From assembly GCA_025766275.1 (NCBI GenBank), contig JAFKAC010000002.1, positions 3,410,001-3,474,000 of the forward strand: 64,000 nucleotides of DNA, read 5' to 3'. The position numbers and the translations under genes are program-made. Of this stretch, positions 1-11,380 are shown piece after piece (the first letter of the stretch is position 1; the number at the start of each line of letters is the position of its first letter). The stretch is from Lactarius indigo (taxonomy: Eukaryota; Basidiomycota; Agaricomycetes; Russulales; Russulaceae). Below the pieces are notes generated by a model. It was not told the DNA's origin. It searched no databases and was given only the letters and a program-made list of their open reading frames with translations.

Positions 1-353
1 ATATCCCTAGCGAAGCAGCGACGAAAGCTTTTGAGCAGGAGCCGATGTTGAACAACGTCTGGAAAACAACATGCTTCATGCTTGTAGCATATGCGGGGTA
101 TTTGACATACGTCTTCAGTCACTCTGGATCCATCCTCGGATTTCTTTCCCCAGGAGCCAAATTCCGAGTAGCCATTTTTACGAACGATTGCCAGTGCCAA
201 TCCAGGTATCTGATGTGTGTCTACGATCTCTTGGATTATGTCCGTGAGACCGGGTGTCAGAACTGGTTCAAGGACGTCGAAGGTGTGCTGGTTGGCGGTG
301 GCTTGTGCGATCACGGCGATTGTCGCAATCGCGATAAGATGGTGGAACTTCAT
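1..353 (-). CDS. Secreted serine beta-lactamase-like hydrolase (5' part, runs off window)
   Basis: The 5' end of a gene for a class C beta-lactamase / penicillin-binding-protein-like serine hydrolase. In fungi these are usually secreted or vacuolar esterases or peptidases of unknown substrate. Exon 1 (111-353, 81 codons) starts with a signal peptide (MKFHHLIAIATIAVIAQATA) and continues through the family's N-terminal motif IPGLALAIVRKNG. A 52-nt intron (59-110, GTATGT...CAG) follows in phase 0. Exon 2 (1-58) opens with TLFNIGSCSKAF, where S-C-S-K is the catalytic S-x-x-K tetrad carrying the nucleophile serine. The ATG at 353 is chosen because it starts directly at the signal peptide. The rest, including the Y-x-N and K-T-G type motifs, lies beyond the window. 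No frame break is seen in the visible part. The natural substrate cannot be inferred. Confidence 0.82.
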   Translation of the reverse strand, partial: MKFHHLIAIATIAVIAQATANQHTFDVLEPVLTPGLTDIIQEIVDTHQIPGLALAIVRKNGYSEFGSWGKKSEDGSRVTEDVCQIPRICYKHEACCFPDVVQHRLLLKSFRRCFARD

Positions 354-428
354 TAGAGCGTGCCAGTGTCTGGGGGCGAAAGTGGGGGCGTTGATTGCAA
401 GGTGCGACATCTTTCACCAGTGTGGGAG

Positions 429-440
429 AAATATATAGGC
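429..440 (-). promoter_or_regulatory. TATA-like element upstream of the beta-lactamase-like gene
   Basis: On the minus strand the sequence reads GGCCTATATATTTCTC about 80 bp upstream of the ATG at 353. This position is typical for a fungal TATA box. It is the only clear core-promoter-like element found nearby. Confidence 0.35.
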
Positions 441-1262
441 CAGCGTGCAACTGCAAAAAGAAATCAGTCGTGCTCACTGCTCCCGAACGCACTTTGGGGC
501 CTGCCCAGCGCCAAGAATCCGGCCACGGGTTGGAGAGTGATATGGGTTATCCCGGGTGGGGAATGATTAATGAGGTCCCAGAGAGCGACAAAAAAATTGC
601 TACATTTCTCTGAGAACCTCTCGGCCCCAAAAAGAAATACAATAGACAGGGAAAGAGGAGAGAAACGACTCTAGAGTCGTTTCTCACTTTGGCAGGACGC
701 TTCGTTGGGCCTCCCAGTGAAGAAATTGGCGCCGGACGGTCGGTCCCTTTGCCAGGACCCGCACCAATGAGAAAGTATTCTCATATTGCTGGAGCTAGCA
801 AGCGACGAAGCACATTTCCTATTATACCAAATTAGAGACTGCCCCACGCCCTGAAGACACAGCTACACCTCATGTTCCCCCTCGCCATCTTTACACGACC
901 TGGGTGATCTGCCTGAAGAAAAATCAAAAGACCTTTCAATGCGCCGTTGACGAAGAACCCAGCCAGCGTCCCAGCACTACTTTGCGTCCAAGGAGGAGAC
1001 CGAGCGGCAGGTCATAGGACTCAATCGCTCGCAATGTGACGGGAATATCGCGCTGGCCACCATTGTAACGCCATCTATGGATAATGCTGAGCCATAAAAT
1101 GGATTACTGTAAGCAAAACGGTTGTCTACAGCAATGATTATGCTGAGCTGAGAGTATGGAAGAGATAGGAGCATACGTTCAACTCCTAACTACCAACCGC
1201 GTACTATCTGAACCACCTGCGGCGCCCTATCTCTACACGTAGTAATCACCTTGTCGTTCACA
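441..1262. other. Intergenic, no recognised gene
   Basis: The stretch lies between the divergent beta-lactamase-like gene and Myb/SANT-like copy A. Only short frames without recognisable domains are present. It should contain the promoters of both genes. An A-rich, purine-rich block near 590-690 is the only compositional oddity. Confidence 0.5.
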
Positions 1263-2440
1263 ATGACATACGTGGGCCCTGCGGAGTGGTCTCGCGACGA
1301 CGAGGCCACACTCGTTCGTACATTGGTCGAAGAAAAGGCCAAAGGCAACTGGAGCGGCAACCTCCCGAAAGCAGCAGCCTGGACCACCTGTCAGCTCGCA
1401 CTGGTCGACAGCGAGAAGAAGTCAGGGGGCGGTGTGAAGACCATCGAGTCGATCAAGGGTAGGTGGCAACGAGTACGTCCCTCTCAAACTACCCAACTGT
1501 GCACTTCTCTCATGTGCCTATTTAGTTCAAACATGAGTTCTATGTCGTCAAGGATCTTCAAGCGGTCTCCGGTTTTAGGTGGAACGACCAAGAAAAGATT
1601 GTCACAGCGCCAGCTGACGTATGGGACGCATACATCAAGGTGAGTAACGCGCTCCCTCCAATAAAAAACCCTCATATATTTCACAGACACACCCACGTGC
1701 AAATAAGTTTCGCAAGAGGCGGTTCCCATTCTATGACACCATAGCGGATCTCGCCGATGACACTGGCACCCGAGAAACAGGAAGGGACGCTGCTCGCCCG
1801 GGCCAGAACGCTTTCCAGCCAGGCCAGACGTTCGCGTTCGAACGCGAACGCCCCCCTTTTCTACCTTCCCATTCCCCTGACTCATGTGATTACAACAGCA
1901 GCGAGGTAAGTACCCCCAGTATTAGCCTTACTATCTCACACAACTATTTCATCCAGGACGACGAGTTGGCCACACCAAGGCCCCTGCCTTCCAACCGCAA
2001 GCGGTCCAAGAACGCAGGTACTTCTGCGAGCCAACGCCAGAAGATATGCCGCGTGCCCATTGATCAGGAGATGTCTGAAATGGTCAGTGCGTTCGCCGAA
2101 ATGGTCGACGCAATGAAATCTAGGTTGGTGTCGATGCCACGCCCGGAACCATCAAAACCCAGCACAGACGACCTGCTAACGAGGGCGATCATTGCCCTCG
2201 AACAAGACATGGGACTTTCAGACAAGGCACTGGCCGAGGCGGCGTACTGCTTTATGATTGACCGAGATGTTGCAAGGGTGTACGTTACGCTGCAAACGGC
2301 TCGGGCGCGCTCCCATTTCCTCCGCCAACTTGAAACCCGGCGTAAGAAGTCGTAGATATTTATGACTACCGACCACATGTACGTTACTCCGAGGGCGGTC
2401 GTGTAATGTATTTATGAAATACTGTACGGACGTTTTCGCC
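1245..2440 (+). repeat. Left arm of inverted duplicated Myb/SANT-like segment
   Basis: About 1.2 kb, from roughly 18 bp before the ATG to about 80 bp past the stop, is recognisably the same as 10195-11380 in inverse orientation. The shared downstream block includes TGTACGTTACTCCGAGG, GTCGTGTA, ATGAAATAC and CGTTTTCGCC. Similarity fades on both sides outside these limits. No terminal inverted repeats or target-site duplication could be identified. Confidence 0.7.
1263..2355 (+). CDS. Myb/SANT-like DNA-binding domain protein, copy A
   Basis: An intact four-exon gene of about 313 aa: exons 1263-1472, 1526-1639, 1687-1905 and 1957-2355, all phase 0 with GT-AG introns of 47-53 nt. The N-terminal half matches the Myb/SANT-like domain expanded in agaricomycetes, with three regularly spaced aromatic segments (EWSRDDEATLV, ESIKGRWQR, VSGFRWNDQEKIV...VWDAYIK) followed by RKRRFPFYD. 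The C-terminal half is basic (PSNRKRSKN) and then helical, probably for dimerisation. Such proteins are thought to bind DNA and resemble the SANT partners of PIF/Harbinger transposons, but no transposase is seen here. I start at the ATG at 1263 because the upstream in-frame codon is TTG. An inverted paralogue with the same exon structure lies at 10270-11362. Specific function unknown. Confidence 0.8.
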
Positions 2441-3470
2441 ATGTGCGTGCGTCATCACCTGGCTTGGATCCGGACGTCTTCGAGAACGCCTACTGTATGA
2501 CCCTAGTTGAATTCTATGCTGCTTGTACGCTGGCAATCGTTGACGGTATCAAGTCCTTGCTGTTCCTTCTGCGGAAGGTACTTACCTGTTTACGATTATA
2601 AGGCTGTGGATGCAGCGATAGACTTCTGCTGGTGCAAAGGACCTCACTGCGTGTTCTTTTCCGAGCTGATTCACCCGCACACATCCCGTAGTTCTAGGTC
2701 AGTTATTTACTACTTCGAATATTTGGTGACCATCACACCTGCCTTGGTCGCCTTTAGCTCGGGCGCGACCGCTCGAGTTTCTTTGGCCCGTTCTTTGGGC
2801 ATGTGCGTCGTCAATATACTACGTGCGTTTCTCTTGCTGCTCGTTGCTGCTCGTTGGAAGGGGGTGGGATGTTGATTGAGTGACCCGGGCTTACGGTGAG
2901 GCGATAGTTCTAGCCCCTGTGCCCCTACATTCAGTTGCAATCGCCTTCAACAGTGCTATCGCCACTTTCTTGGAAATTTAAGCAGGCAAAATCGTCTTGC
3001 GAGCTCAAGCGAACGTCGAACCTGCTGATTCGAGGAAGGCAATCGCCAGCTTACAGTAACCACTACTGGTGATCGTTCGAATGCGCTAGCAGGCGCAGCA
3101 CAGATCTGGGAATGGTTTGGGGTGCCATTGTCTGGCAACGCCAATGGATTTTTTCTCCGCGGAGGGATGCGAGTGTTGCTGAAATCAGTGTCTTTCCTCC
3201 CAGAACAATACACATCGCGGGTTGAGTTCAGAATTCGTGCCAGACGATGGTCAATTACTGTAAATGTTCTGCGATTTGGAAGTGTGTCGGATGGATCTCG
3301 TTCTTGACGAATTCTTGTATACCATTCAAGTTTCCGTAGACCCGCACTCGACGCGGTTGTGTTGCACTCGAGCGAATGCGGAGCGCAGTGTGAACACGGC
3401 TTTTATGTGAACACACTCGAGTTTGGCAGTCACCTCGGTCGTGTCACTCACGTCTGTACTCTCTTCTTAC
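2441..3470. other. Intergenic, no recognised gene
   Basis: About 1 kb between Myb copy A and COG2. One frame of 122 codons on the plus strand (2507-2875) is open but shows no recognisable domain, splice context or homologous feel, so I do not call it. Otherwise nothing seen. Confidence 0.45.
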
Positions 3471-6400
3471 ATGGACCTCCACGGCCCAAATGCAACATTG
3501 GGTTCCTCTCATGACCCTTATGAGCTCGAGCGGCTCCCGATGAACTCGAGGCACGTGCATGGGCACACGAGCATTCTACTGACACTGGAGCTCACGAACT
3601 CCCTCTCTATACCCCACTCACCCATGGTGATCCCTTCCTCACTGCGACACATTTCAACATAGAGGAGTTCCTCCTCTCTCGCTCACGTACATCCCTACCC
3701 GAGTTGCGAACCGAGTTACGAGATTACCTCGCAACCCTCAAAGAAGAGCTTGTCCAGCTCATCAATGACGATTACGAAGCATTCATAAGCCTTAGTACGG
3801 ACCTAAGAGGGGAAGGCACGAGGTTGGAACGACTGAAATTGCCATTGGGAGATCTCAAGTCTCAAATTCTAGTGCGTTTCGCCATCGTCTTGCCGTGCAC
3901 CACCTAGCCAACAAGACCTGATAGGAATCACGACAACGACTCTCTCTTGTCCAAGACGCAGGTCCAGAGCAAGCTTAAAAAAAGGTCTGACCTTCGCGAT
4001 GAGAAGGTTCGCCCAGATTATCTATTCATGTGTTTTTTAATGACCACTTCGTAGACATACCTGCATTTACTTCTCAAGGTCTCAGAATCCGTGACTCGCC
4101 TCGAATCGTTACTTCTAATAGCGTCGCCAGACGGGCCATCTTCCCCTGAACTCAGGACCCTTCCCTTGAGGTCTCTTGGCAGACAAAGCGAAGACAGCGA
4201 CGATCGGTGCGATTCTCCCTCTTCAGACCGCCAACTTACTCATACCCAGTCGGCTAAGGCCACGAGGGAACCGAGCAAAGCATCTCGTTCGAGTGGCAGC
4301 GGAATATACACATCTGCTATATCACGTCACCAAAGCGCAAACCGTCACGAGGACTGCTTTTGTTGACGAGATCCAATGGGTTTGTGAGCTATGCCTTCGG
4401 TCAAATTCCTCCACTTGACCGTACGGTCCCCGCAGCGAATCAGTCGCATCCAATCAACACTTTCTTCAGACCTTGATCATCTCTTCTCCGACACCGCGAT
4501 TGCGCTTAGCACTGGAAAGCTTCCTGAAGATGACAAGGCAAAACGCATGGCCGATCTGACCGAATGCTTGCGAACATACGACGCACTCCAACTTTGGCGT
4601 GACGCAGAAGACGTGCTCCGACGCGATGTCTTGCGCGAATTTGTCAAGAAGGTACCTGGTATAACAACACTCTCAGTTCTTTGTTGACCGTATTATCACA
4701 CCCACCGCTTCCAGACCGTCTTTCCTGGCGCGCTTCACGCCTCACATACCTTATCTCTTCCACAAACACCTTTCCCAATACACGAGAACACGTTCTCCCC
4801 TAGCACCGCGCGGACCCCCTATGAACCTTTCACCGCCTTTGCGTCGCGCACGAACCCTTTCGATGCTGCCCTTGCAGCGGCGCCTCGGCTCGACGAGACA
4901 GACAACCCGCTTGCTGTTCTGTACAACGGCATACTCTCCTTCGTAGAACGCGATGTGAAACGTATTATGGACATTGCAGAACGCATCAGCGCGAGGGTCG
5001 GGCAACGGGAAGATGGGGCCAATGACGGGGGTAGCGCAAAAGGGTTCGAGATTTTTGCCAATGTGTTGTGGGCCGAGCTCGCGCGTGCTCTCATGGATGA
5101 ACTCGGAAGCACTTTATTCGCAGCGGGGCGGCCAGATGAGTTTCGCAAGGTGCGTACGTTTGCACAGACTCCCAGGCTCTGAGAGTAATGCCAGACTCGC
5201 GAATGCAGAACTACGAAACGACGCAGGCGTTTATCCGCTCTTTGCAATACCTTGCGCCGTCCGTCCGTGCTACTCGGGTGATGCTCATGCACCCTACGTT
5301 CCTATCGTTCGAGCGGCGGTGGCAGCTGCCTGTGTACTTCCAGCTGCGGTGGAAAGATATCGTGACGCGTCTCGAAGACGTCTTGTCCGTGAGCAAGCTC
5401 GAACCGGAGTCAAACTTGAAGAAAGGTCGGTCATCTTTGCATCTCAAAATCAGCGCGTTATTGACGATGACGATGACAATGATGCAAACAGCCGAAATCG
5501 CCCCGTTTGTGATGTCCTCGACGGCCGCAGTATGGTCGGCGATGGCTACCTGTTGGGACAGAAACGTCTTCGTCCCTCAGCTAGCACATCGCTTTTGGAA
5601 GCTCATGTTGCAGATACTAAGTCGGTATCGTACATGGATCGAGAACGGTCTCCCAGCACACCCACTGGGACTTCCTAAGCCCCTCCCCTCAGCTAGTGAA
5701 AAGGCATGCATGACTCGACCACCTAGAACTCGGCAATTTACTGACATGTGCACAGCTTCTTACAACTGGAGAGAGCATTTCACGTGCATCGACGCCTGCT
5801 ATCTCGGGGCAGGCCGAGGGTAACCCCTCAGAGTCAACTCTCGCTGACGATGCGCTGTTACGTCAATGCGCAGCGGTGATCGCCGACGCAAAACTTTTGG
5901 AGTCTCAGACTTGGGTGCTGTGGCGTGACGAAGTCAGCCCGATGTTGGCGTCTGTTTTTGTTGGGGAGGAAACTCCCACAGAGCTCGGCCAGGCAGAAGG
6001 CAAGTCTCCCTTCGCTCCTCGAACTTAGAAGAATGCTAATTTTCTGTGGTTAGACGCACTGCGGAGTATCCTGCAGGGTTTGACCGCCCTCGTTCCTCCG
6101 CTCTCCTCGCAGATCATATCCATTTTAACCCGCCGGGCCAGTGACGCACTGCAGCCCGTACGCTCTATGCCACTGCAATTTCGTGCCATGTCAAACAAAC
6201 GTCCACCATCAGAACCGAGCTTCTTCGTCGTGGGTGTCCTGCGTCCTGTTCGTGCCTTCTTTGGGATGGTGTCCGGGACTGGTCCTGGTGCTGCTTTGAA
6301 GGAAGAATTCATGCAATCGTTCGCCGAAGAGGTCTTCGAAGCTGTCGTACAGAAGTACATTATCTATGTGACGACGATACGCAAGAAGGAGGAGTCATTG

Positions 6401-6709
6401 AGGAAACTAAAGAAGGGGAAAAAGGCACCATTCTCGCTCTTCGGAGGAGGACCTAAGGAGGAGGATGGACGCGACGAGGAGCGGATGAGGCAACAGATGG
6501 TGCTCGATGTTGAGGCATTTGGGAAAGACGCGGAGACACTTGGCGTAGATGTCCAAGGAAGCGTGAGCTTCAAATCTTTGCTCGAAATGGCGACCGCCCC
6601 CATGAATGACGGTGAGTTTGGGAGATTTCTGTTGGACTCTCGGATAACAAAGATCCGGCAGATACACCGACGCCCACACCCACATGATAATAACCTGCGC
6701 CGCTTATGA
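3471..6709 (+). CDS. COG2: Conserved oligomeric Golgi complex subunit 2
   Basis: Subunit of the lobe A part of the COG tether, which captures intra-Golgi retrograde vesicles. Exons: 3471-3871, 3925-4006, 4055-4379, 4436-4651, 4715-5149, 5209-5703, 5756-5999 and 6054-6709; a last small intron near 6610 cannot be excluded. The N-terminus carries the COG2 signature (FNIEEFLLSR, LRDYLATLKEELVQLIND, FISLSTDLRGEG), then SESVTRLESLL, RAKHLVRVAAEYTHLLYHV and, late, ELAHRFWKL-like PQLAHRFWKLMLQILSRY. Three single-base breaks affect only the first third: one C missing at the CCC of 3536-3538, an extra G at 3961-3962, and an extra G or T near 4177-4179. From 4436 on the frame is clean. Two introns have GC donors (5704, 6000). 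It ends tail-to-tail with the DUF3638 fragment. Identity is secure; whether the breaks are real is not. Confidence 0.85.
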
Positions 6710-7264
6710 TGCCGACCAGTACTGTCATATTTACTGTAGCACTTGCTATCGTGACTCATGGATGTAAACGCTGGTGACTGGTGCGCATCATGTCAAGGTG
6801 GCCCAGATGCGAACACGAGTATCAATACAAGAATACTAAATCTTGCGGGGAGTCACCCAGTACTCTATTAGGAACGAAATGTATGGGCGACGACGGAGAA
6901 AAAGCAGGGCGGAGTCCGCAAGGTCGGAGGCGCTCGAACTCGCATTATGATGAGCGCCTGCTTTGGTAGGCGCTTATTTCGTCACTTGCGTCCATGTCCG
7001 TGTTCCCTCAGGCTGCTCTCTATGCTTCCCCTCGGATCGAAATATATTACTCGATACATGGGGATAGTAAGTCACATGGAGCCTTTTATTGTACCTGCTG
7101 CCTTTGTCCTGATCTTTCGGTTTACCCAAACTCCTCAAAGCCATAACTCTTCTCTGCTAGTCCTGACACCAAATACTGTGTGTAAGCTTTTCGAAACGAG
7201 GAACTTGAACTCGTACGGCAGCCATTGAACATGCAACAACTTTCGTGATTCCCACTTTCTCGGC
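6710..7264. other. Convergent intergenic region
   Basis: The 3' flanks of COG2 and the DUF3638 fragment. Only small unrelated frames occur here; nothing recognised. Confidence 0.5.
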
Positions 7265-9924
7265 CTACGACTCAAACTCGCTCAATGGACGAGCGTCCAA
7301 AACTTGACCAAGGTGCGTCCTATTGTAGCTCATTCCCTTCCTTCGAAACCCCGTTAACTCCTTGAATGTAGATGTCACGCTGACTGAAAACGGCGAGTTC
7401 CCCCCGGTACGGTGCGGCTGGCATACGAACCCATCGACTTCGATGTACTTTGCACCCGGATGTGCCATGTGTAGCGCGAGTAACTCACACACCCTCTTTG
7501 TTGTCGAAGTAGAGTTGGCCTGAAAACAGATTCAACTCGGTTCGGATGTATGCGGGGGCTGTCCACGCTCCCGCCGGTGACTCTGGGATGGTATGGAACG
7601 TGAGTTCCGAAAAGGACCGCATGGAGGCAGTGACTCGTGATGCGTAAATGTGCAGCCGCACCTTGTCGCTCTTGCGTATGACGGGGAGCAGCTCGTTCGC
7701 CTCATATGGGCTCATGACGATCGCGACGTAGTTCTCCCCAGATCCGCTCGATACGACCCAATTGACGGGACGGAGATAGTCTGTCAAGCTCTTGCCACTG
7801 GAGTACTCCGTTGTGGTGGCAAAATCGGCCGTTGCAAGTGGAGATGGGGACCAATCTGTCATCGAGTCTAGGGCCTGGTCGATGTCAGTGGGTGCAAACA
7901 GAGGTACGATGTGCGTTGAGTGCTCAGGGAGTTTTCCAGTGCGAAAGAATGCGAGGAGGTCGTCGTGGATGATGTGCGTTGCAGGTAAAACCTTTAGAGG
8001 GCGTTCCAGCTGATATTCCCGCTCAAGTTCATAATCCACCCCCCGCTCCTGCTCTTCCGCCATGCCGGAATCGGTCAACTGAGTTACCTCATAACGATCC
8101 AGCCGGTCACGTAGAGATGGGATGTTGTTTATTTCCTGGTCCAATCCGGCGCCTTGTGCATTCGAAACTGGTTCGTACATTTCTTCTAGGGTTCTTGACT
8201 CGCGCTGTGACCAGGCACTCTTCAAAACCCCCAGATCTCCGGTGGTACGGTATTGTTCAATGCTGAAAACCGCTGGTGGTGGTCAACCCCTTGCTGCGCC
8301 CATTGTGGGAGACGGCGAGTAATATCCTCGCAAGTCTCGTGCATGACCCAACGGAGTACGTCAATCGCGCCCACGCCATTTTCGGGCCCCTGTTCTCCTG
8401 GAATAAGGTCGTGAATGCGACGATCCATTTCTCCAGGTGCAAAGAACATCACGGACTGCCCCTTCCCTAACTGGCGCATCCGCATACACCCTACTCCCGC
8501 TTAGCTTATTTATCCTTATTAATATGACAACTCACCTTGTAGCAGCCTATCCTTAGTGACCTTCGGCCCGAGCGTGACGGCAGCACGAGTTCCTCGAGGA
8601 AGCTTCAAATCCGTCCCTCGAGTATGTACGTCATCGAGATATACGACGCACTTGTCGAGCTGCCGATTAAAGGGAGAAGAGGTGAACGGTTCAATTGTTC
8701 CGTCCTGGGTGCGCACAGTGAGATGATCAGATTCGTTGAAAAATATAGTCACTAAGACATGTGGCTTAAGGGAGAGCCAGTCTCGCGCCAACTCTTCATT
8801 CTGCAGCTCTAGCATTTGTGCTCCGACGTCCAGTAATACTCGAATCTCGGGATCATCACTGGTCAGTTGCCTCAAGAAAGCTCCCGCAGATTCGCGTTCG
8901 CCGTTGTTATCTTTGGTACACCCATAGTGGTCGTTTTCTGGCTGGAAAAGATACCGCAAGATGAGCGCATTGGTGCTCAATTGGGAGAGGGGATCCTCCT
9001 GAGTTATGGATGCCGGCAATAGAAGCGATTATCGTTTGTGCCGCTGAAACCCGTTGTCAGATTTGACTTGTCTTCGACCAGGTCCCAAGCCGACGTGGAA
9101 AGCTTATGCGTGAACTCCTTTGCCATGCGAGGAAAGACTACTTGGGACAGATAGAAATCTATGACTCTTGTGTTCCTCGAGAATCGCGGGAAAAGGTGTT
9201 CGGTCGATTTGAGTGTCGTCATTCGTATTTACACCGTTAATCTGCCGCAGAAAGCAGGGAATGTCTTTCTCAGATTCGACCCACTGATCGTATTCCATGT
9301 CAGGATTATCGAGCTTGGTGAGAATATCGAAGTACTGAAGCACTTGTTCCTTCGTTAAACCGCTATAGTAATAGCAAAGACAAGTGAGCGCGATGGCCAC
9401 GTCCAGGTGGTCAAACTCGGCTCTCAAGCTTGACACATCCTGCTTTCATCATTAGTTGCATTCTTTGGCTAGACGGCTGGGTGGAGTTACCTTCGCAAGA
9501 AATGCCACGGCTAATAACGTCCTCCTAGGATCGAGACCATAGTCCACTCTCCACCAGCATTCCATCAGAACATAGCCAAGGATCCCATCTCCATCAACCA
9601 GGAGCCCATGGAGTAAAAGAATTCCGCTCCAGAGTTCTGAGTCACAAGGTGATTGGTATAGCCACGGTACCATGGAGCCAGTGCTTACTCTGAGTCGATT
9701 CCTAATATCAATCAGGTGGGCATTGAGGTGGGCACGAACTAGTGGGTGAGAAAATCGGGAAATAGCTTTTCGCACATAAAAGGAACTTTGTAGTGCCCTG
9801 TCTGAGATCGTGTTGCGAAATTGCGAGTAGCATTTAGTTCAACGGAGAACAACACTTTACGGTAATCGAGCCCGACTAAATTCAGGGGACCTTGAACTCG
9901 GACCACTGCAAGGATGGGACGCAC
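7265..9924 (-). pseudogene. C-terminal fragment of a DUF3638/DUF3645-type giant protein
   Basis: The family consists of roughly 3000-residue fungal proteins annotated with DUF3638 and DUF3645 and a remote link to ubiquitin-related proteolysis; their role is unknown. Only the last ~770 codons are here. Segments are 9491-9924, 8536-9439 and 7265-8490, joined by two ordinary introns (9440-9490; 8491-8535). Recognisable blocks in order: GLDYRKVLFSVELNATRNF, DVAIALTCLCYYYSGL, TTGFSGTNDNRF, FFNESDHLTVR, FTSSPFNRQLDKCVVYLDD, RGTRAAVTLGPK, VTKDRLLQGCMRMRQLG, VMFFAPGEMDRR, TEYSSGKSLTDYLRPVNWV, MRSFSELTFHTI and GLRRKGM-like GFRRKGMSYN. At least five frame breaks occur (about 9777, 9220, 9028, 8226, 7487), both insertions and deletions. 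No upstream exons are found before 9924. Truncation plus density of breaks make this the best candidate for a true pseudogene in the window. Confidence 0.75.
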
Positions 9925-10269
9925 CTGCTAAAATCGGCACACACGGAGACACCACCGAGTCACCGGCCTTTTAAGAGGGCATAATAAGAGAGCACACCCT
10001 TCGAGGAATTGTTTTTTAAAAAAACGCAGCGTGAACGCGCCAACGTGTTATCAACTTGAACTTGTAACACCGCTTATAAAATAAAATTCAAAATCCAAAA
10101 AGGCGGGTTTGACCCAATGGCCAACCCTGTGCACGCAATTGTAACGTATGTACGGTAGCAGTTTCACACAGTGTCACGGTGTTATATATGCGCACAAGGC
10201 GAAAACGTTCGTATTTCATGAATACACGACGGTCCTCGGAGTAACGTACATGTCCTTGACTCACAATAA
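9925..10269. other. Breakpoint region between DUF3638 fragment and Myb copy B
   Basis: No coding sequence recognised. AT-rich, with runs of A/T near 10010-10090. The octamer TAACACCG near 10063 recurs inverted as CGGTGTTA near 10178, about 110 bp apart, which is weakly reminiscent of a small terminal-inverted-repeat element. The right part belongs to the duplicated 3' flank of Myb copy B. Confidence 0.35.
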
Positions 10270-11380
10270 CTACAACTTCTTACGCCGGGTTTCGAGTTTA
10301 TACTGAAGGAAATGGGAGCGCGCCCGAGCCGTTTGCAGCGCAACATACACCCTTGCAACATCTTGGTCTGTCATAAAGTAGTGCGCCGCCTCGGCTATTT
10401 CCTTGTCTGAAAGTCCCCCGTCTTTTTCGAGGGCAATGATCGCCCTCGTTAGCAAGTCGTCTGCGCTTGGTTTTGATGGTTCCGGGCACGGCGTCGACAA
10501 CAACCTAGATTTCATTGTATCGACCATTTCGACGAACGCACTGACCAATTCGGACATCCCCTGATCAAAGGACACGCGGGGTTTCTTCTGGCGTTGGCTC
10601 GCAGAAGTACTTGCGCTCCTGAACCGCTTGCGGTCGGAAGGTAGGGGCCCTGGCATAGCCAGCTCGTCGTCCTGAGTGGAATAGTTGTGTGAGATAGTAA
10701 GGGTGACACTGGGACTACTTGCCTCGCTGCTATCGTACTCATTGTCGAGGGAACGGGGAATTAGAAAAGGGGGGCGGTCGCGCTGGATCGCGGACTTCTG
10801 GCCCGCATCGAAAGTGTTCTGCCCAGGGCGAACAGCATCCCTTCCTGTTGTTCGGGTGCCAGTGTCGTTGACAAGATCCGCTATTGGGTCATATAGCGGG
10901 AACCGCTTCTTGCGGAACCTGTTTGCATATGGGTGTGTCTGTGAAATATATGCGGGGGTTTGTTATTGGAGGGAGCGCGTTACTCACCTTGACGTATGCG
11001 TCCCATACGTCAGTCGGCGCCCTGACAATTTTTTCTTGGTCGTTCCACATAAAACCTGAGACCGCTCGAAGTTCCTTGACGGTATTGAATTCGTGTTTGA
11101 ACTGAATAGATACGTGAGACGCATATAGTTGGGTAGCTTGAGAGCGGCGTACTCGTTGCCACCTACTCTTGATTGACTCGATGGTCTTCGCGCCGCCTCC
11201 TGACTTCTTCTCGCTATCGACCAGCGCGAGCTGACAGGCAGTCCAGGCTGTTGCTTTCGGTATGTTGCCGCCCCAGTTGCCTTTTGCCTTTTCTTCGGCC
11301 AATGTACGAACGAGTGTGGCCTCATCGTCGCGAGACCACTCCACTTGGCCCGCGTATGTCATTGTGAACGGCAAGGTGAT
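10195..11380 (-). repeat. Right arm of inverted duplicated Myb/SANT-like segment
   Basis: Counterpart of the segment at 1245-2440 in opposite orientation, about 7.8 kb away. It shares exon structure, intron positions and about 80 bp of 3' flank. Upstream similarity is limited to the ~20 bp around CACCTTGCCGTTCACA just before the start codon. Confidence 0.7.
10270..11362 (-). CDS. Myb/SANT-like DNA-binding domain protein, copy B
   Basis: An intact paralogue of the gene at 1263-2355 (about 313 aa). Exons: 11153-11362, 10988-11101, 10723-10938 and 10270-10671. All introns are phase 0 and at the same positions as in copy A. The third intron starts with GC (GCAAGT) where copy A has GTAAGT. Domain order is the same: N-terminal Myb/SANT-like fold (VEWSRDDEATLVRTL, SIKSRWQR, VSGFMWNDQEKIV), basic linker SDRKRFRS, then a helical tail. 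No frame break. Most differences are substitutions, many conservative, so both copies look to have been under coding constraint after duplication. Start at the ATG at 11362, since the upstream in-frame codon is TTG. Function unknown; probably a DNA-binding protein of a multicopy family. Confidence 0.8.

Noticed and set aside
45..356. Open plus-strand frame of 103 codons
   Set aside because: It is the antisense of the beta-lactamase-like exons, which have a signal peptide, a proper intron and the S-x-x-K motif on the minus strand.
2507..2875. Plus-strand frame of 122 codons in the Myb-COG2 spacer
   Set aside because: No recognisable domain, composition unlike the neighbouring coding sequence, no supporting splice sites.
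4974..5678. Plus-strand frame of 234 codons overlapping COG2
   Set aside because: It runs through COG2 exon 5, an intron and exon 6 in the wrong frame; the COG2 frame shows conserved family motifs.
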